Shown here: positions 1 to 5,782 of the stretch, in pieces
Layout: every line of letters starts with the position of its first letter
Position numbering within the stretch: the stretch's first letter is position 1
Assembly: GCA_003499925.1 (NCBI GenBank)
Contig: DNRQ01000145.1
Span: 287-6,869, forward strand
Source of the DNA: Geobacter sp.
Lineage (GTDB): Bacteria > Desulfobacterota > Desulfuromonadia > Geobacterales > Geobacteraceae
Length of the DNA: 6,583 nt
Direction: 5' to 3'
Program-made: the position numbers and the translations under genes
The notes under the pieces: generated by a model
The model's database searches: none
What the model was told of the DNA's origin: nothing
What the model saw: the letters and a program-made list of their open reading frames with translations, nothing else

Positions 1-209
1 ACCTCTCATTCCCTTAACTTAATGGCAGTGGGTGAGGCCGGACTGTTGCAGCCGCGGGCCCGGCGTTGCAGCCGGCAGCTTGAGACGGTCCGGAGCACTC
101 CCCGGCAGGCATAGCTGCACAAACAATAGGCTTTGCTGCCTCTTTTTTATCAGCTTCTCCCTGATGTCATCAGTGCGTCGTCGACAAAGATTATATTTAA
201 CAGCGACTT
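1..209. other. Gene-free stretch before the first promoter
   Basis: No reading frame here has a recognisable product or a good ribosome binding site, so I call no gene. Visible structure: a direct repeat GTTGCAGCCG at 45-54 and 65-74; a weak terminator-like hairpin at 107-148 (listed separately); and an odd-length perfect inverted repeat CTGATG-T-CATCAG at 161-173. The segment is probably the intergenic tail of an unseen upstream gene plus the distal promoter region of the gene at 434. Confidence 0.5.
107..148 (+). terminator. Weak candidate intrinsic terminator
   Basis: AGGCA (107-111) can pair with TGCCT (137-141), with a second short pairing of AGC with GCT further in. The hairpin is followed directly by a run of T (143-148). 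The stem is short and interrupted and the loop is long, so this is only suggestive. It could end a gene lying upstream of the window. Confidence 0.3.
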
Positions 210-223
210 TCACAGTACTGTGA
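210..223. promoter_or_regulatory. 14-bp perfect palindrome overlapping the -35 (operator candidate)
   Basis: TCACAGTACTGTGA is a perfect 14-bp palindrome whose right end overlaps the proposed -35 box. Its core CAGTACTG (213-220) occurs again at 254-261, close to the predicted transcription start. Two copies of one palindrome bracketing a promoter is a usual layout for a dimeric repressor. The protein is not identifiable from the sequence. The half-sites are not in the order of a CRP/FNR site (TGTGA-N6-TCACA). Confidence 0.45.
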
Positions 224-248
224 CATCTGGCATATCTCCTGCTATAGA
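220..248 (+). promoter_or_regulatory. Sigma-70-type promoter for the leader of the gene at 434
   Basis: The -35 box GTGACA (220-225, 5 of 6 to TTGACA) is separated by exactly 17 bp from the -10 box TATAGA (243-248, 4 of 6 to TATAAT). Transcription would start near 255, giving a leader of about 180 nt before the ATG at 434. I saw no better promoter between the terminator at 300-335 and the gene. Confidence 0.5.
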
Positions 249-299
249 ACGCCCAGTACTGAAGCACGACGAAGTGCACCGTACATCGAGACAGGCAAC

Positions 300-335
300 G
301 GCGCCTCTCTGCTTACGGGTGAGAGGCGTCTTTTT
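300..335 (+). terminator. Strong intrinsic terminator inside the leader (attenuator or sRNA end)
   Basis: The arms at 300-309 and 321-330 form a 10-bp stem with one G-U pair (core CGCCTCTC/GAGAGGCG) and an 11-nt loop, followed by TTTTT at 331-335. It lies about 45 nt after the predicted start and about 100 nt before the ATG at 434. It therefore either attenuates transcription into the downstream gene, as in a riboswitch or leader-controlled gene, or ends an independent RNA of about 80 nt. I could not match the upstream leader to a known riboswitch class. Confidence 0.7.
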
Positions 336-364
336 GATGAAACATACTTGAAAGGGGGGAGGAA

Positions 365-402
365 CAGTCTCGCAAGGCTGACAGGTGAAGGCAGTCCTAC
401 TG
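365..402 (+). other. Two small leader hairpins before the gene at 434
   Basis: CAGTCT-CGCA-AGGCTG (365-380) forms a 6-bp stem with a tetraloop, and CAGT-cct-ACTG (392-402) forms a 4-bp stem. Both lie between the leader terminator and the ribosome binding site. They may be 5'-UTR stability or translation-control structures. No known RNA family was recognised. Confidence 0.3.
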
Positions 403-433
403 GAACTAACTATCTATTACAAAGGAGTAAGCA

Positions 434-1189
434 ATGAAAAGAATTTCGAAGATTCTCATCACGGCAATGGCGCTCACTATCGCAGCAACCGGTGTCGCAA
501 TGGCGACCCCCTCGACGCAGATCTGGATCCCTTCCACGGATGTACAGGGATTCAAATCCCTGCATCTGGGCATCGACAACTACATCCGTACCTCCAACGC
601 TCATTCGGTAGAGGCCGCCGACGGCACCGGTTTCAGACCTAACGTCTATGTTCTCGGACTGACGGGAGGCATTCTTCCCTTCGAGAAGCTGCAGGCCGAG
701 ATAGGGGTCGATTACACTGTCAACGGCATCAACGCTGCCGACAGCAATCCGCTTTCCTTCAACGTCAAGGTGGCCACCCCCGAGGCCTCCCTCTTCACGT
801 TCTCTCCTGCCCTGGCCGTCGGCGCCTACGGCATGGGCACCAAAAAGGACCTCACCAACGCAAACATCGTCTACGGCCTTGCCGCCAAAACCCTCCCTGT
901 CGTCGGTAGGCTCTCGGCCGGCTACTACGTTGGCAACGACGATGTCCTCGGTGACGATGATGACGGCGTGCTTCTCTCCTGGGACCGGACCTTGGCCGAG
1001 ATCTCTGACAAACTCTGGGTCGCCGTGGATTACCAGGGTGGCGATAACTCCTTTGGCGCCTTCAGCTTCGGCGCATCCTGGGCCTTCTCCAAGAACGTCT
1101 CCGTGATCTTTGGCTATGACATCTACAACGAAAAGTCACTGGGCGGCGACAACACCTTCACCACCCAGCTCGACATCAACTTCCCCTAA
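434..1189 (+). CDS. Exported beta-rich protein, probable outer-membrane barrel
   Basis: A 251-aa protein with a Sec signal peptide: basic start MKRISK, hydrophobic core at residues 7-21, and a signal peptidase I site after AMA at residues 22-24. The mature part (about 227 aa) lacks cysteine and alternates Gly/aromatic-rich strands such as ALAVGAYGMG, LSAGYYVG, FSFGASWAF and VSVIFGYDIY. It ends in TTQLDINFP, close to the terminal-Phe signature of outer-membrane barrels. An acidic loop, GNDDVLGDDDDG (residues 167-178), could bind cations. The start is supported by AAAGGAG at 421-427, spaced 6 nt from the ATG. The gene stands alone, with its own terminator-bearing leader and a terminator behind it. 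I do not recognise a named family. A small porin-like or structural barrel is likely, but the substrate is unknown. Confidence 0.85.
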   Translation: MKRISKILITAMALTIAATGVAMATPSTQIWIPSTDVQGFKSLHLGIDNYIRTSNAHSVEAADGTGFRPNVYVLGLTGGILPFEKLQAEIGVDYTVNGINAADSNPLSFNVKVATPEASLFTFSPALAVGAYGMGTKKDLTNANIVYGLAAKTLPVVGRLSAGYYVGNDDVLGDDDDGVLLSWDRTLAEISDKLWVAVDYQGGDNSFGAFSFGASWAFSKNVSVIFGYDIYNEKSLGGDNTFTTQLDINFP

Positions 1190-1208
1190 GCTCACTCTTC
1201 GGGGCGGA

Positions 1209-1259
1209 GATCTGTTGCTCTGCGCCAGGGAACAGTTGATCCTGGTACCGACGCAGATC
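1209..1259 (+). other. Hairpin structure in the 3' untranslated region
   Basis: CTGCGCCAGG (1220-1229) pairs with CCTGG (1241-1245) and CGCAG (1252-1256), leaving a 6-nt bulge. Alternatively GATCTG (1209-1214) pairs with CAGATC (1254-1259) around the CCAGG/CCTGG stem. No T-run follows, so this is not a terminator itself. It may protect the 3' end of the upstream mRNA or be a chance structure. Confidence 0.3.
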
Positions 1260-1277
1260 GCGACAAAATGGCATCCC

Positions 1278-1315
1278 AGCCGTATCCTCGATTTTTTCGG
1301 GGGTACGGCTTTTTT
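1278..1315 (+). terminator. Intrinsic terminator of the barrel-protein gene
   Basis: AGCCGTA (1278-1284) and TACGGCT (1304-1310) form a perfect 7-bp outer stem that can continue inward through CC/GG and TCGA/TTCG pairings. It is followed by TTTTTT (1310-1315). It lies about 90 nt after the stop codon at 1189 and separates this gene from the sensor kinase. Confidence 0.8.
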
Positions 1316-1388
1316 CGTCCCCGGCGGCCGCGCACCCCTGAAAAGCATGCCCTTTGTTAGAAAAAACATACCCCAAAAAGCAAACATC

Positions 1389-1397
1389 TGTTAATAT
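1389..1397 (+). promoter_or_regulatory. Candidate extended -10 promoter for the sensor kinase
   Basis: TGTTAATAT carries TG one base before the hexamer TAATAT (1392-1397), the extended -10 form that can work without a good -35 box. No convincing -35 is seen at the expected distance. The start would be near 1404, giving an 86-nt leader that contains a GAGCCG/CGGCTC hairpin (1417-1436). The AT-rich stretch at 1355-1398 stands out from its GC-rich surroundings. Confidence 0.4.
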
Positions 1398-1489
1398 ACC
1401 CCGCGTCTGACTTTGCGAGCCGCGTCTTGCCGGCTCCCCGGGTTCCGGTTCTCGTCGACGCTGCCAATCTTGCAACAGGACCATCTGCC

Positions 1490-4400
1490 ATGTCGACTCT
1501 GTTCTCCATGTCAATCAGGGCGCAACTCTTTCTGATGGTGCTCATTGTGGCCTTTCCCGCGGTCGGCATCATCGTCTACGCGGGAATCCAGGCCCGTGAG
1601 GGGGCCATCGCAGAGGCGGTGCGCGACGCCCAAAGGCTGGGCGACGGCATTGCCGACGCCCAGCGCAACATGCACACCTCGGCCGAACAGCTGATGAGCG
1701 CACTTGCCAAGCTCCCCGAGGTAAAGAGGCGCGACGCCGCCGAGGTGCGGAGCATCCTGGGCGAGCTGGTCCGACAAAATCCCCGCTATACCAATATCTC
1801 CATCGCCGACCGCTCCGGCACAGTCTGGGCTACCGGAGTCGGCAGCACCCCCTTCTCCATTGCCGACCGACGCCACTTCCAACATGCCGTCGCCACCGGC
1901 AAGCTCTCCTCGGGGGAATACGTCGTCGGCCGCGGTTCCTCCAAGCCTACCTTCCATTTCAGCTATCCCGTCAAGGATCGACACGCTGCGGTCGTTGACG
2001 TACTGGCGCTAGGCTTCGATCTGGAGTGCTTCAGGGAACAGTTCGAGCATGCATATCTGCCGCCCGGGAGCAGCTACCTCCTCGTCGACCGAGACGGGGT
2101 GATACTCGGCCGGGGGGTCGATCCGGAGCGCTATGTCGGCAAGAAGGACCGGCCGGATCTCTTCGCCCTGATGCAGGGAGGGGCAGGGAGGGGGGTGAAC
2201 ATCGGAGTGGGGCTCGACGGCCGGAAGTGGATCGTCAGTTACCAGAAACTGCGCCTGGACCACGAATCCCGGCCCTACATGTACATCCGATCCGGGATGC
2301 CGTTCGACGTGGTCGTGGCGGAGGCCGACCGGGTGCTGCTGCAAAACCTGGCGCTCTTCGCTTCCTGTCTGTTCTGCGCCTGTCTGCTCGCCTGGCTGAT
2401 CGGCAAGCGCTCCATCATCGACCGGGTCTCCGTTCTGCTGGCGGCGTCACGCCGGCTGGCGGGGGGGGACCTGCGCATCAGGACCTCCGAGCTGGTCAGG
2501 GGGGGCGAGCTGGGGGCTCTCGGTGCGGCCTTCGACGACATGGCCCGTCAGATGGCGCTTCGTGAGCAGGAGCAGCTGACGGCGGAACTGGCCCTGAAAA
2601 AGAGCGAATTCCACTACCGCTCCATCTTCGAGAACTCCCTGTTCGGCGTCGGCGTGGTCGGCGCCGATCTGCGTTTCATCCAGGTGAACGATGCCTTCTG
2701 CCGGATGCTGGGCTACAGCGAGCGGGAACTGGTGGGGGGCATGGGGCTGGCGGAGGTGACCCATCCCGACGATGCCGCCACCAGTATCGAGATGGTCCGG
2801 AAGATCTTCTCTCTGGAGCTGGAACACTACGTCCTGGAGAAGCGCTACCTTTCACGGGACGGCAATTACAAGGAGGTCATGCTCTTCGTGCAGGGAATCT
2901 ACGACGAGCACGGCAACTGCACCGGAGCGACCGGCTCGGTCCTGGACGTAACCGAGCGCAAGCAGGTGGTAGAGGTGCTCAAGGAGAACGAGGATATCCT
3001 GCGCACCCTGATGGAGGCGATGCCGGTGGGGGTCGGCTTCTACGACAACGACAGCAGGATCGAGCACCTGAACAGCCGTTTTGTGGAGTGGTTCGGGTAT
3101 GCCAAGGAGGATGTCCCCACCCTGGACGACTGGTATCGCAAGGCGTATCCGGATCCGGAGTGCCGCGAGGAGTATATCGCGAGGCTGGAGGCCGCAATCG
3201 CCCAGGCCAAGCAGAGCGGCACCCCCATGGGGCCGGTGGATGCCAGGATCACCTGCAAGGACGGCTCGGTGCGGCACGTCATCATCAGCTACCAGTTTTC
3301 GCAACGGCGCACCCTGAGCATCTTTACCGACATAACCGAGCGCGAGCTGCAGCAAAGCGAGCTGCTCAAGGCGCAGAAGCTGGAATCCCTGGGGGTACTG
3401 GCGGGCGGCATCGCGCACGACTTCAACAACGTGCTGACCGGGATCATGGGGAACATCTCCATCGCGCAGATGTACCTTGAGCCCCCGCACAAGGCGTGCC
3501 TGCCGCTGGAGCAGGCGGAAAAGGCGTCCAAGCGGGCGGCGGAGCTCGCCTATCAGCTGATGACCTTCGCCAAGGGGGGAAAGCCGATCAAGGCCGCGGT
3601 CTCCGTGTCGCACCTTTTGCAAGAGGCGGTCTCGCTGGTGCTGCGCGGGGCGAACGTGAAGGCGCAGCTGAGCATCCCGGAGTCGATCCACGCCATAGAG
3701 GCGGACGAGGGGCAGATCAGCCAGACCTTCCACAACATCATCATCAACGCGGTGCAGGCCATGCCGCAGGGAGGGACGCTGAAGGTCCGGGCCGAGAACC
3801 TCACGCTTTGCGCCAGGAGCGTCTTGCCGCTGCCGGCCGGACAGTACGTGAAGATCTCCTTCAAGGACCAGGGGGGCGGCATTCCGCCGGAGGCGCAGGC
3901 CAAGATCTTCGATCCCTATTTCACCACCAAGCCGGACGGAACCGGGCTTGGGCTCGCCTCGGTGCACTCCATTGTCAGCAAGCACGGCGGGCACGTCGAG
4001 GTGAGCTCCGTCCTGGGGCAGGGGACCGTCTTCGACTTCTACCTCCCCTCCACCGGGCAGGCCTGGTCCGGGGCAAAAGGGGACCTCCCCCCCCTTTGCT
4101 CCGGTGGGGAAGCCGGCGGTACCATCCTGATCATGGACGACGAGGAGATGATCCGCAGCCTGGTTACCGAGATGCTGAGCAACTTCGGCTATCAGGTGGT
4201 CGCCAGTTCGCACGGAGCGGAAGCGGTCGAGCAGTACCGGGCCGCCCGGGAGGCCGGCACCCCCTTCGATGCCGTCATTCTCGATCTCACCATCCCGGGA
4301 GGGATGGGTGGGCGGGAGGCCGCGCAGCAGATACTGACCCTGGACCCGGCGGCGCGGGTCATCGTGTCGAGCGGCTATTGCAACGATCCCGTCATGGCCG

Positions 4401-4546
4401 ATTACCGTTCCTACGGGCTGAGCGGCGCCGTCATGAAGCCGTACCGGGTAGCCGAGCTGGCGCAGGGGCTCGCCTTCCTGCGCGAGCCGCCGGCCGCGAG
4501 CGTTGCACCCTCGCAACCCCCTCCCGACGAAGGGAGCGGGGCGTAG
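1490..4546 (+). CDS. Membrane-bound hybrid sensor histidine kinase (Cache-HAMP-PAS-PAS-HisKA-HATPase-REC)
   Basis: A 1018-aa sensor that should autophosphorylate on His and pass phosphate to its own receiver. Domains by residue: TM1 about 9-31; a periplasmic double-Cache-like sensor about 33-280 (YTNISIADRSGTVWAT, SYLLVDRDGVILGR); TM2 about 288-308; HAMP about 309-365; PAS1 about 375-491, ending in DVTERK; PAS2 about 499-618, ending in DITERE; HisKA with H-box GGIAHDFNN (His643); HATPase with N-box (Asn753), DQGGGIP (Asp793), FDPYFTTK and GTGLGL; receiver with Asp883/Asp884, phospho-acceptor Asp932 and Lys983. All catalytic residues are present. The frame is open back to a TTG at 1427, but I chose ATG 1490 because AGGA lies 9 nt upstream (1477-1480), it opens directly onto TM1, and the upstream codons fall in a leader hairpin. 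ATG 1508 is a third option. No cognate regulator or output gene is adjacent, so the ligand and target are unknown. Confidence 0.93.
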   Translation: MSTLFSMSIRAQLFLMVLIVAFPAVGIIVYAGIQAREGAIAEAVRDAQRLGDGIADAQRNMHTSAEQLMSALAKLPEVKRRDAAEVRSILGELVRQNPRYTNISIADRSGTVWATGVGSTPFSIADRRHFQHAVATGKLSSGEYVVGRGSSKPTFHFSYPVKDRHAAVVDVLALGFDLECFREQFEHAYLPPGSSYLLVDRDGVILGRGVDPERYVGKKDRPDLFALMQGGAGRGVNIGVGLDGRKWIVSYQKLRLDHESRPYMYIRSGMPFDVVVAEADRVLLQNLALFASCLFCACLLAWLIGKRSIIDRVSVLLAASRRLAGGDLRIRTSELVRGGELGALGAAFDDMARQMALREQEQLTAELALKKSEFHYRSIFENSLFGVGVVGADLRFIQVNDAFCRMLGYSERELVGGMGLAEVTHPDDAATSIEMVRKIFSLELEHYVLEKRYLSRDGNYKEVMLFVQGIYDEHGNCTGATGSVLDVTERKQVVEVLKENEDILRTLMEAMPVGVGFYDNDSRIEHLNSRFVEWFGYAKEDVPTLDDWYRKAYPDPECREEYIARLEAAIAQAKQSGTPMGPVDARITCKDGSVRHVIISYQFSQRRTLSIFTDITERELQQSELLKAQKLESLGVLAGGIAHDFNNVLTGIMGNISIAQMYLEPPHKACLPLEQAEKASKRAAELAYQLMTFAKGGKPIKAAVSVSHLLQEAVSLVLRGANVKAQLSIPESIHAIEADEGQISQTFHNIIINAVQAMPQGGTLKVRAENLTLCARSVLPLPAGQYVKISFKDQGGGIPPEAQAKIFDPYFTTKPDGTGLGLASVHSIVSKHGGHVEVSSVLGQGTVFDFYLPSTGQAWSGAKGDLPPLCSGGEAGGTILIMDDEEMIRSLVTEMLSNFGYQVVASSHGAEAVEQYRAAREAGTPFDAVILDLTIPGGMGGREAAQQILTLDPAARVIVSSGYCNDPVMADYRSYGLSGAVMKPYRVAELAQGLAFLREPPAASVAPSQPPPDEGSGA

Positions 4547-4558
4547 GATGTCGTCTCT

Positions 4559-4590
4559 TCTAGGACTCATCTCGTCTAGGATCTCATCTC
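4559..4590. repeat. Imperfect short tandem repeat after the kinase gene
   Basis: TCTAGGACTCATCTC (from 4559) is followed at once by TCTAGGATCTCATCTC (4575-4590), with one inserted base as the main difference. This is a two-copy repeat with a 16-bp period just behind the kinase stop codon. No function is apparent. Confidence 0.5.
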
Positions 4591-4600
4591 TTCCTTAAGT

Positions 4601-4637
4601 CCCCTCTCCCCTGGTGGGAGAGGGTTAGGGAGAGGGG
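4601..4637. repeat. C/G-rich palindromic element, possible kinase terminator
   Basis: CCCTCTCCC (4602-4610) and GGGAGAGGG (4616-4624) form a perfect 9-bp stem with loop CTGGT. The sequence TTAGGGAGAGGGGG then repeats the right arm, so two alternative hairpins are possible. Intergenic elements of this CCCTCTCC/GGAGAGGG type with a TTAGGG linker are dispersed in many GC-rich bacterial genomes (general knowledge, not checked here). No T-run follows, so it would act as a Rho-protected or non-canonical 3' end at most. It sits 55 nt after the kinase stop. Confidence 0.6.
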
Positions 4638-4750
4638 GCGATGCGCCAATTGCAGTGAATGTAACCGTAGTGAAGCTGCCATTGATCTGCCGTTATCCGT
4701 ATCATCGCGCCTGCGCGCTGGAGCGCTTCGGCGCGCCAGTCCGTCCAAAA

Positions 4751-4776
4751 CTTGCAAGGGCTTTTAATCTTGCAAG
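4751..4776. repeat. Paired CTTGCAAG palindromes upstream of the tRNA promoter
   Basis: The 8-bp palindrome CTTGCAAG occurs at 4751-4758 and 4769-4776, with starts 18 bp apart, ending 30 bp before the -35 box of the tRNA gene. The copies could bind a dimeric protein at two places or pair with each other as a hairpin (10-nt loop). Read on the - strand the hairpin is followed by TTTT, so a weak - strand terminator is also possible. Confidence 0.4.
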
Positions 4777-4806
4777 ATCAGCCGGAAAATTTATTGAAAC
4801 AAAAGG

Positions 4807-4836
4807 TTGACTTGCCTGAGAAGGGTGTGGTACTAC
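4807..4836 (+). promoter_or_regulatory. Promoter of the initiator tRNA gene
   Basis: The -35 box TTGACT (4807-4812, 5 of 6) is followed after 18 bp by a weak -10, TACTAC (4831-4836). It lies immediately before the tRNA 5' end, with an AT-rich stretch upstream (4789-4806) that could act as an UP element. A start near 4842 would leave a very short 5' leader. Confidence 0.5.
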
Positions 4837-4850
4837 TTGGAACTCGATGA

Positions 4851-4927
<77 letters not shown>

Positions 4928-4936
4928 AAACATTAT

Positions 4937-4970
4937 AAGGACTTAGGCTTAATCGCCTAGGTCCTTTTTT
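4937..4970 (+). terminator. Intrinsic terminator of the tRNA-fMet gene
   Basis: AAGGACTTAGGC (4937-4948) pairs along its full 12 bp (one G-U) with GCCTAGGTCCTT (4955-4966) around a 6-nt loop. The T-run covers 4965-4970. It starts 9 nt after the CCA end, as expected for a monocistronic tRNA. Confidence 0.9.
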
Positions 4971-5227
4971 GTTAGTCTGACGCAGATACTGACGCAGGCT
5001 GAACCAAGTTATCCAGCTAGTTAATTTATAACCACCAGACACGGCCTCCCTTGTCCGCACAAGATCCTCTCCGTAGGCAAACGCAGGTGTCCCCCACTCT
5101 TTCCCTTCACTCTCCTTTGTCCATTCTTAGAGGCTGTTTTCCGTGTGCGAAAAGAGGCTTCTAAGGGCTTGAAAACCAGGCAAATTGTGACTACTCCCCT
5201 GCAATTGCCACTGGTTAACTTGGTCCG
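4971..5227. other. Gene-free mosaic stretch after the tRNA terminator
   Basis: No gene is supported here. A - strand frame stays open through it, but its residues show no family resemblance. Visible structures: CTGACGCAG repeated at 4977-4985 and 4989-4997 (12-bp period), and a large imperfect hairpin at 5127-5166 (CTTAGA/TCTAAG ends with TTTTC/GAAAA inside). The segment probably represents decayed insertion-sequence or island DNA next to the tRNA. Confidence 0.4.
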
Positions 5228-5488
5228 ACCCCGAAGTTCCAGCACAGCCAGAATCCATCGCTGCACTAACTGTACTCCGGCTTCGACCTTTGCTTTGTCC
5301 TTCGGTTTCCTGACGCGGGCGGGTATGACGGCGATGTTGTAGAAGGTGGATAGATCGTTGTAGGAACGGTTCAGCTGAGGTTCATAACGGCAAGGTTTCG
5401 AAACGGCTGACCGCAAATTGTCGGGCACGACTATCTTGGTTAAGCCGCCAAAGAAAAGGAAGGCTCGCACATGGGTAGAACCGATAGA
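5228..5488 (-). pseudogene. istA: IS21-family IstA transposase fragment
   Basis: The - strand encodes about 85 residues typical of the IS21 transposase core: HVRAFLFFGGLTKIVVPDN, then a Tyr-Glu-Pro block (CRYEPQLNRSYNDL), then IPARVRKPKDKAKVEAGVQ and RWILAVL. In the family this region carries the second Asp (in VPDN) and the Glu (in KAKVEAGVQ) of the DDE catalytic triad. The N-terminal DNA-binding part, the first catalytic Asp and the C-terminal part are missing. A frame on this strand happens to stay open from 5803 to 5021, but homology stops near 5488, where an inverted repeat begins, and near 5228. There is no istB partner. The fragment cannot be an active transposase. Confidence 0.85.
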
Positions 5489-5642
5489 ACCGGGTGTTGA
5501 CAAGTGAATAACTTTCCTTCCCGCCGGGTGCACCGGGCATTCCTGAGTTCTGTTCTCCTGTAACATGCCTGATGTGGATTCGTCTCTTTTGGGACACGCC
5601 GCTAGCATCATACCCCGAGATATCCACTTATCAACACCCGGT
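5489..5642. mobile_element. 154-bp block with 22-bp inverted repeats (MITE-like or IS end remnant)
   Basis: The arm at 5489-5510 and the arm at 5621-5642 are inverted copies matching at 20 of 22 positions; each contains GGGTGTTGA followed by AAGTG. If the ends are set at TGTTGA...TCAACA the block begins TG and ends CA, like IS21 termini (family knowledge). It abuts the IstA fragment, so it may be an internally deleted relative of that element. I see no clear target-site duplication outside the arms and no gene inside. A non-mobile explanation, a binding-site pair or part of an origin, is possible. Confidence 0.5.
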
Positions 5643-5706
5643 ACCATGGGGTATGCCGTACCATGGGGTAAGCCGTACCATGGGGTAAGCCGTACCATGG
5701 GGTATG
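5638..5706. repeat. Four tandem 17-18-bp repeats (CCGTACCATGGGGTA type)
   Basis: The unit CCGTACCATGGGGTAAG occurs at 5656-5672 and 5673-5689. CCGTACCATGGGGTATG occurs at 5690-5706, and a first copy with one extra G (CCGGTACC...) at 5638-5655. Each unit holds a small inverted repeat, TACC-ATGG-GGTA. The array starts inside the right arm of the inverted-repeat block and ends about 80 bp before the TetR ATG. It could be an iteron-like protein-binding array or a slippage-generated minisatellite. Confidence 0.9.
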
Positions 5707-5753
5707 CACAAAATAGTGACTGAGCCCCTCCGAAGTAGAAGCGAAAAAAACGC

Positions 5754-5782
5754 TTGACGCATTGGACCGACCGGTCTAAGGT
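5754..5782 (+). promoter_or_regulatory. TetR gene promoter with embedded operator
   Basis: The -35 box TTGACG (5754-5759) is followed by 17 bp and a weak -10, TAAGGT (5777-5782); TCTAAG at 5775-5780 is an alternative. Between them lies an operator-like site: TTGGACC-gacc-GGTCTAA (5762-5779), an imperfect inverted repeat, with the perfect inner palindrome GACCGGTC at 5769-5776. A repressor bound there would block polymerase, so autorepression by the TetR protein is expected. The predicted start falls on or next to the ATG. Confidence 0.65.

Noticed and set aside
210..223. CRP/FNR binding site
   Set aside because: The half-sites TCACA and TGTGA are in the inverse order and spacing to the CRP/FNR consensus.
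255..335. GEMM (cyclic dinucleotide) riboswitch in the first leader
   Set aside because: The conserved GEMM core sequences and the tetraloop-receptor pair could not be found; only the terminator hairpin is supported.
1427..1489. TTG start at 1427 adding 21 residues to the sensor kinase
   Set aside because: No ribosome binding site precedes it, it lies in a leader hairpin (1417-1436), and the added residues place a non-helical stretch before the first membrane segment. ATG 1490 has AGGA at proper distance.
3496..4563. 355-codon + strand frame overlapping the kinase and receiver region
   Set aside because: Out of frame with the conserved motifs, low complexity (Gly/Arg/Ala), and no ribosome binding site.
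2852..4570. 572-codon open frame on the - strand opposite the kinase
   Set aside because: It is a shadow of high-GC coding sequence: the + strand shows all kinase and receiver motifs, while the - strand translation is Arg/Gly/Leu-rich with no recognisable domain.
5145..5342. 65-codon + strand frame
   Set aside because: It lies opposite the transposase fragment and its surroundings, has no ribosome binding site and no recognisable product.
5638..5706. CRISPR array
   Set aside because: The repeats are contiguous with no spacers, and no cas gene is present.
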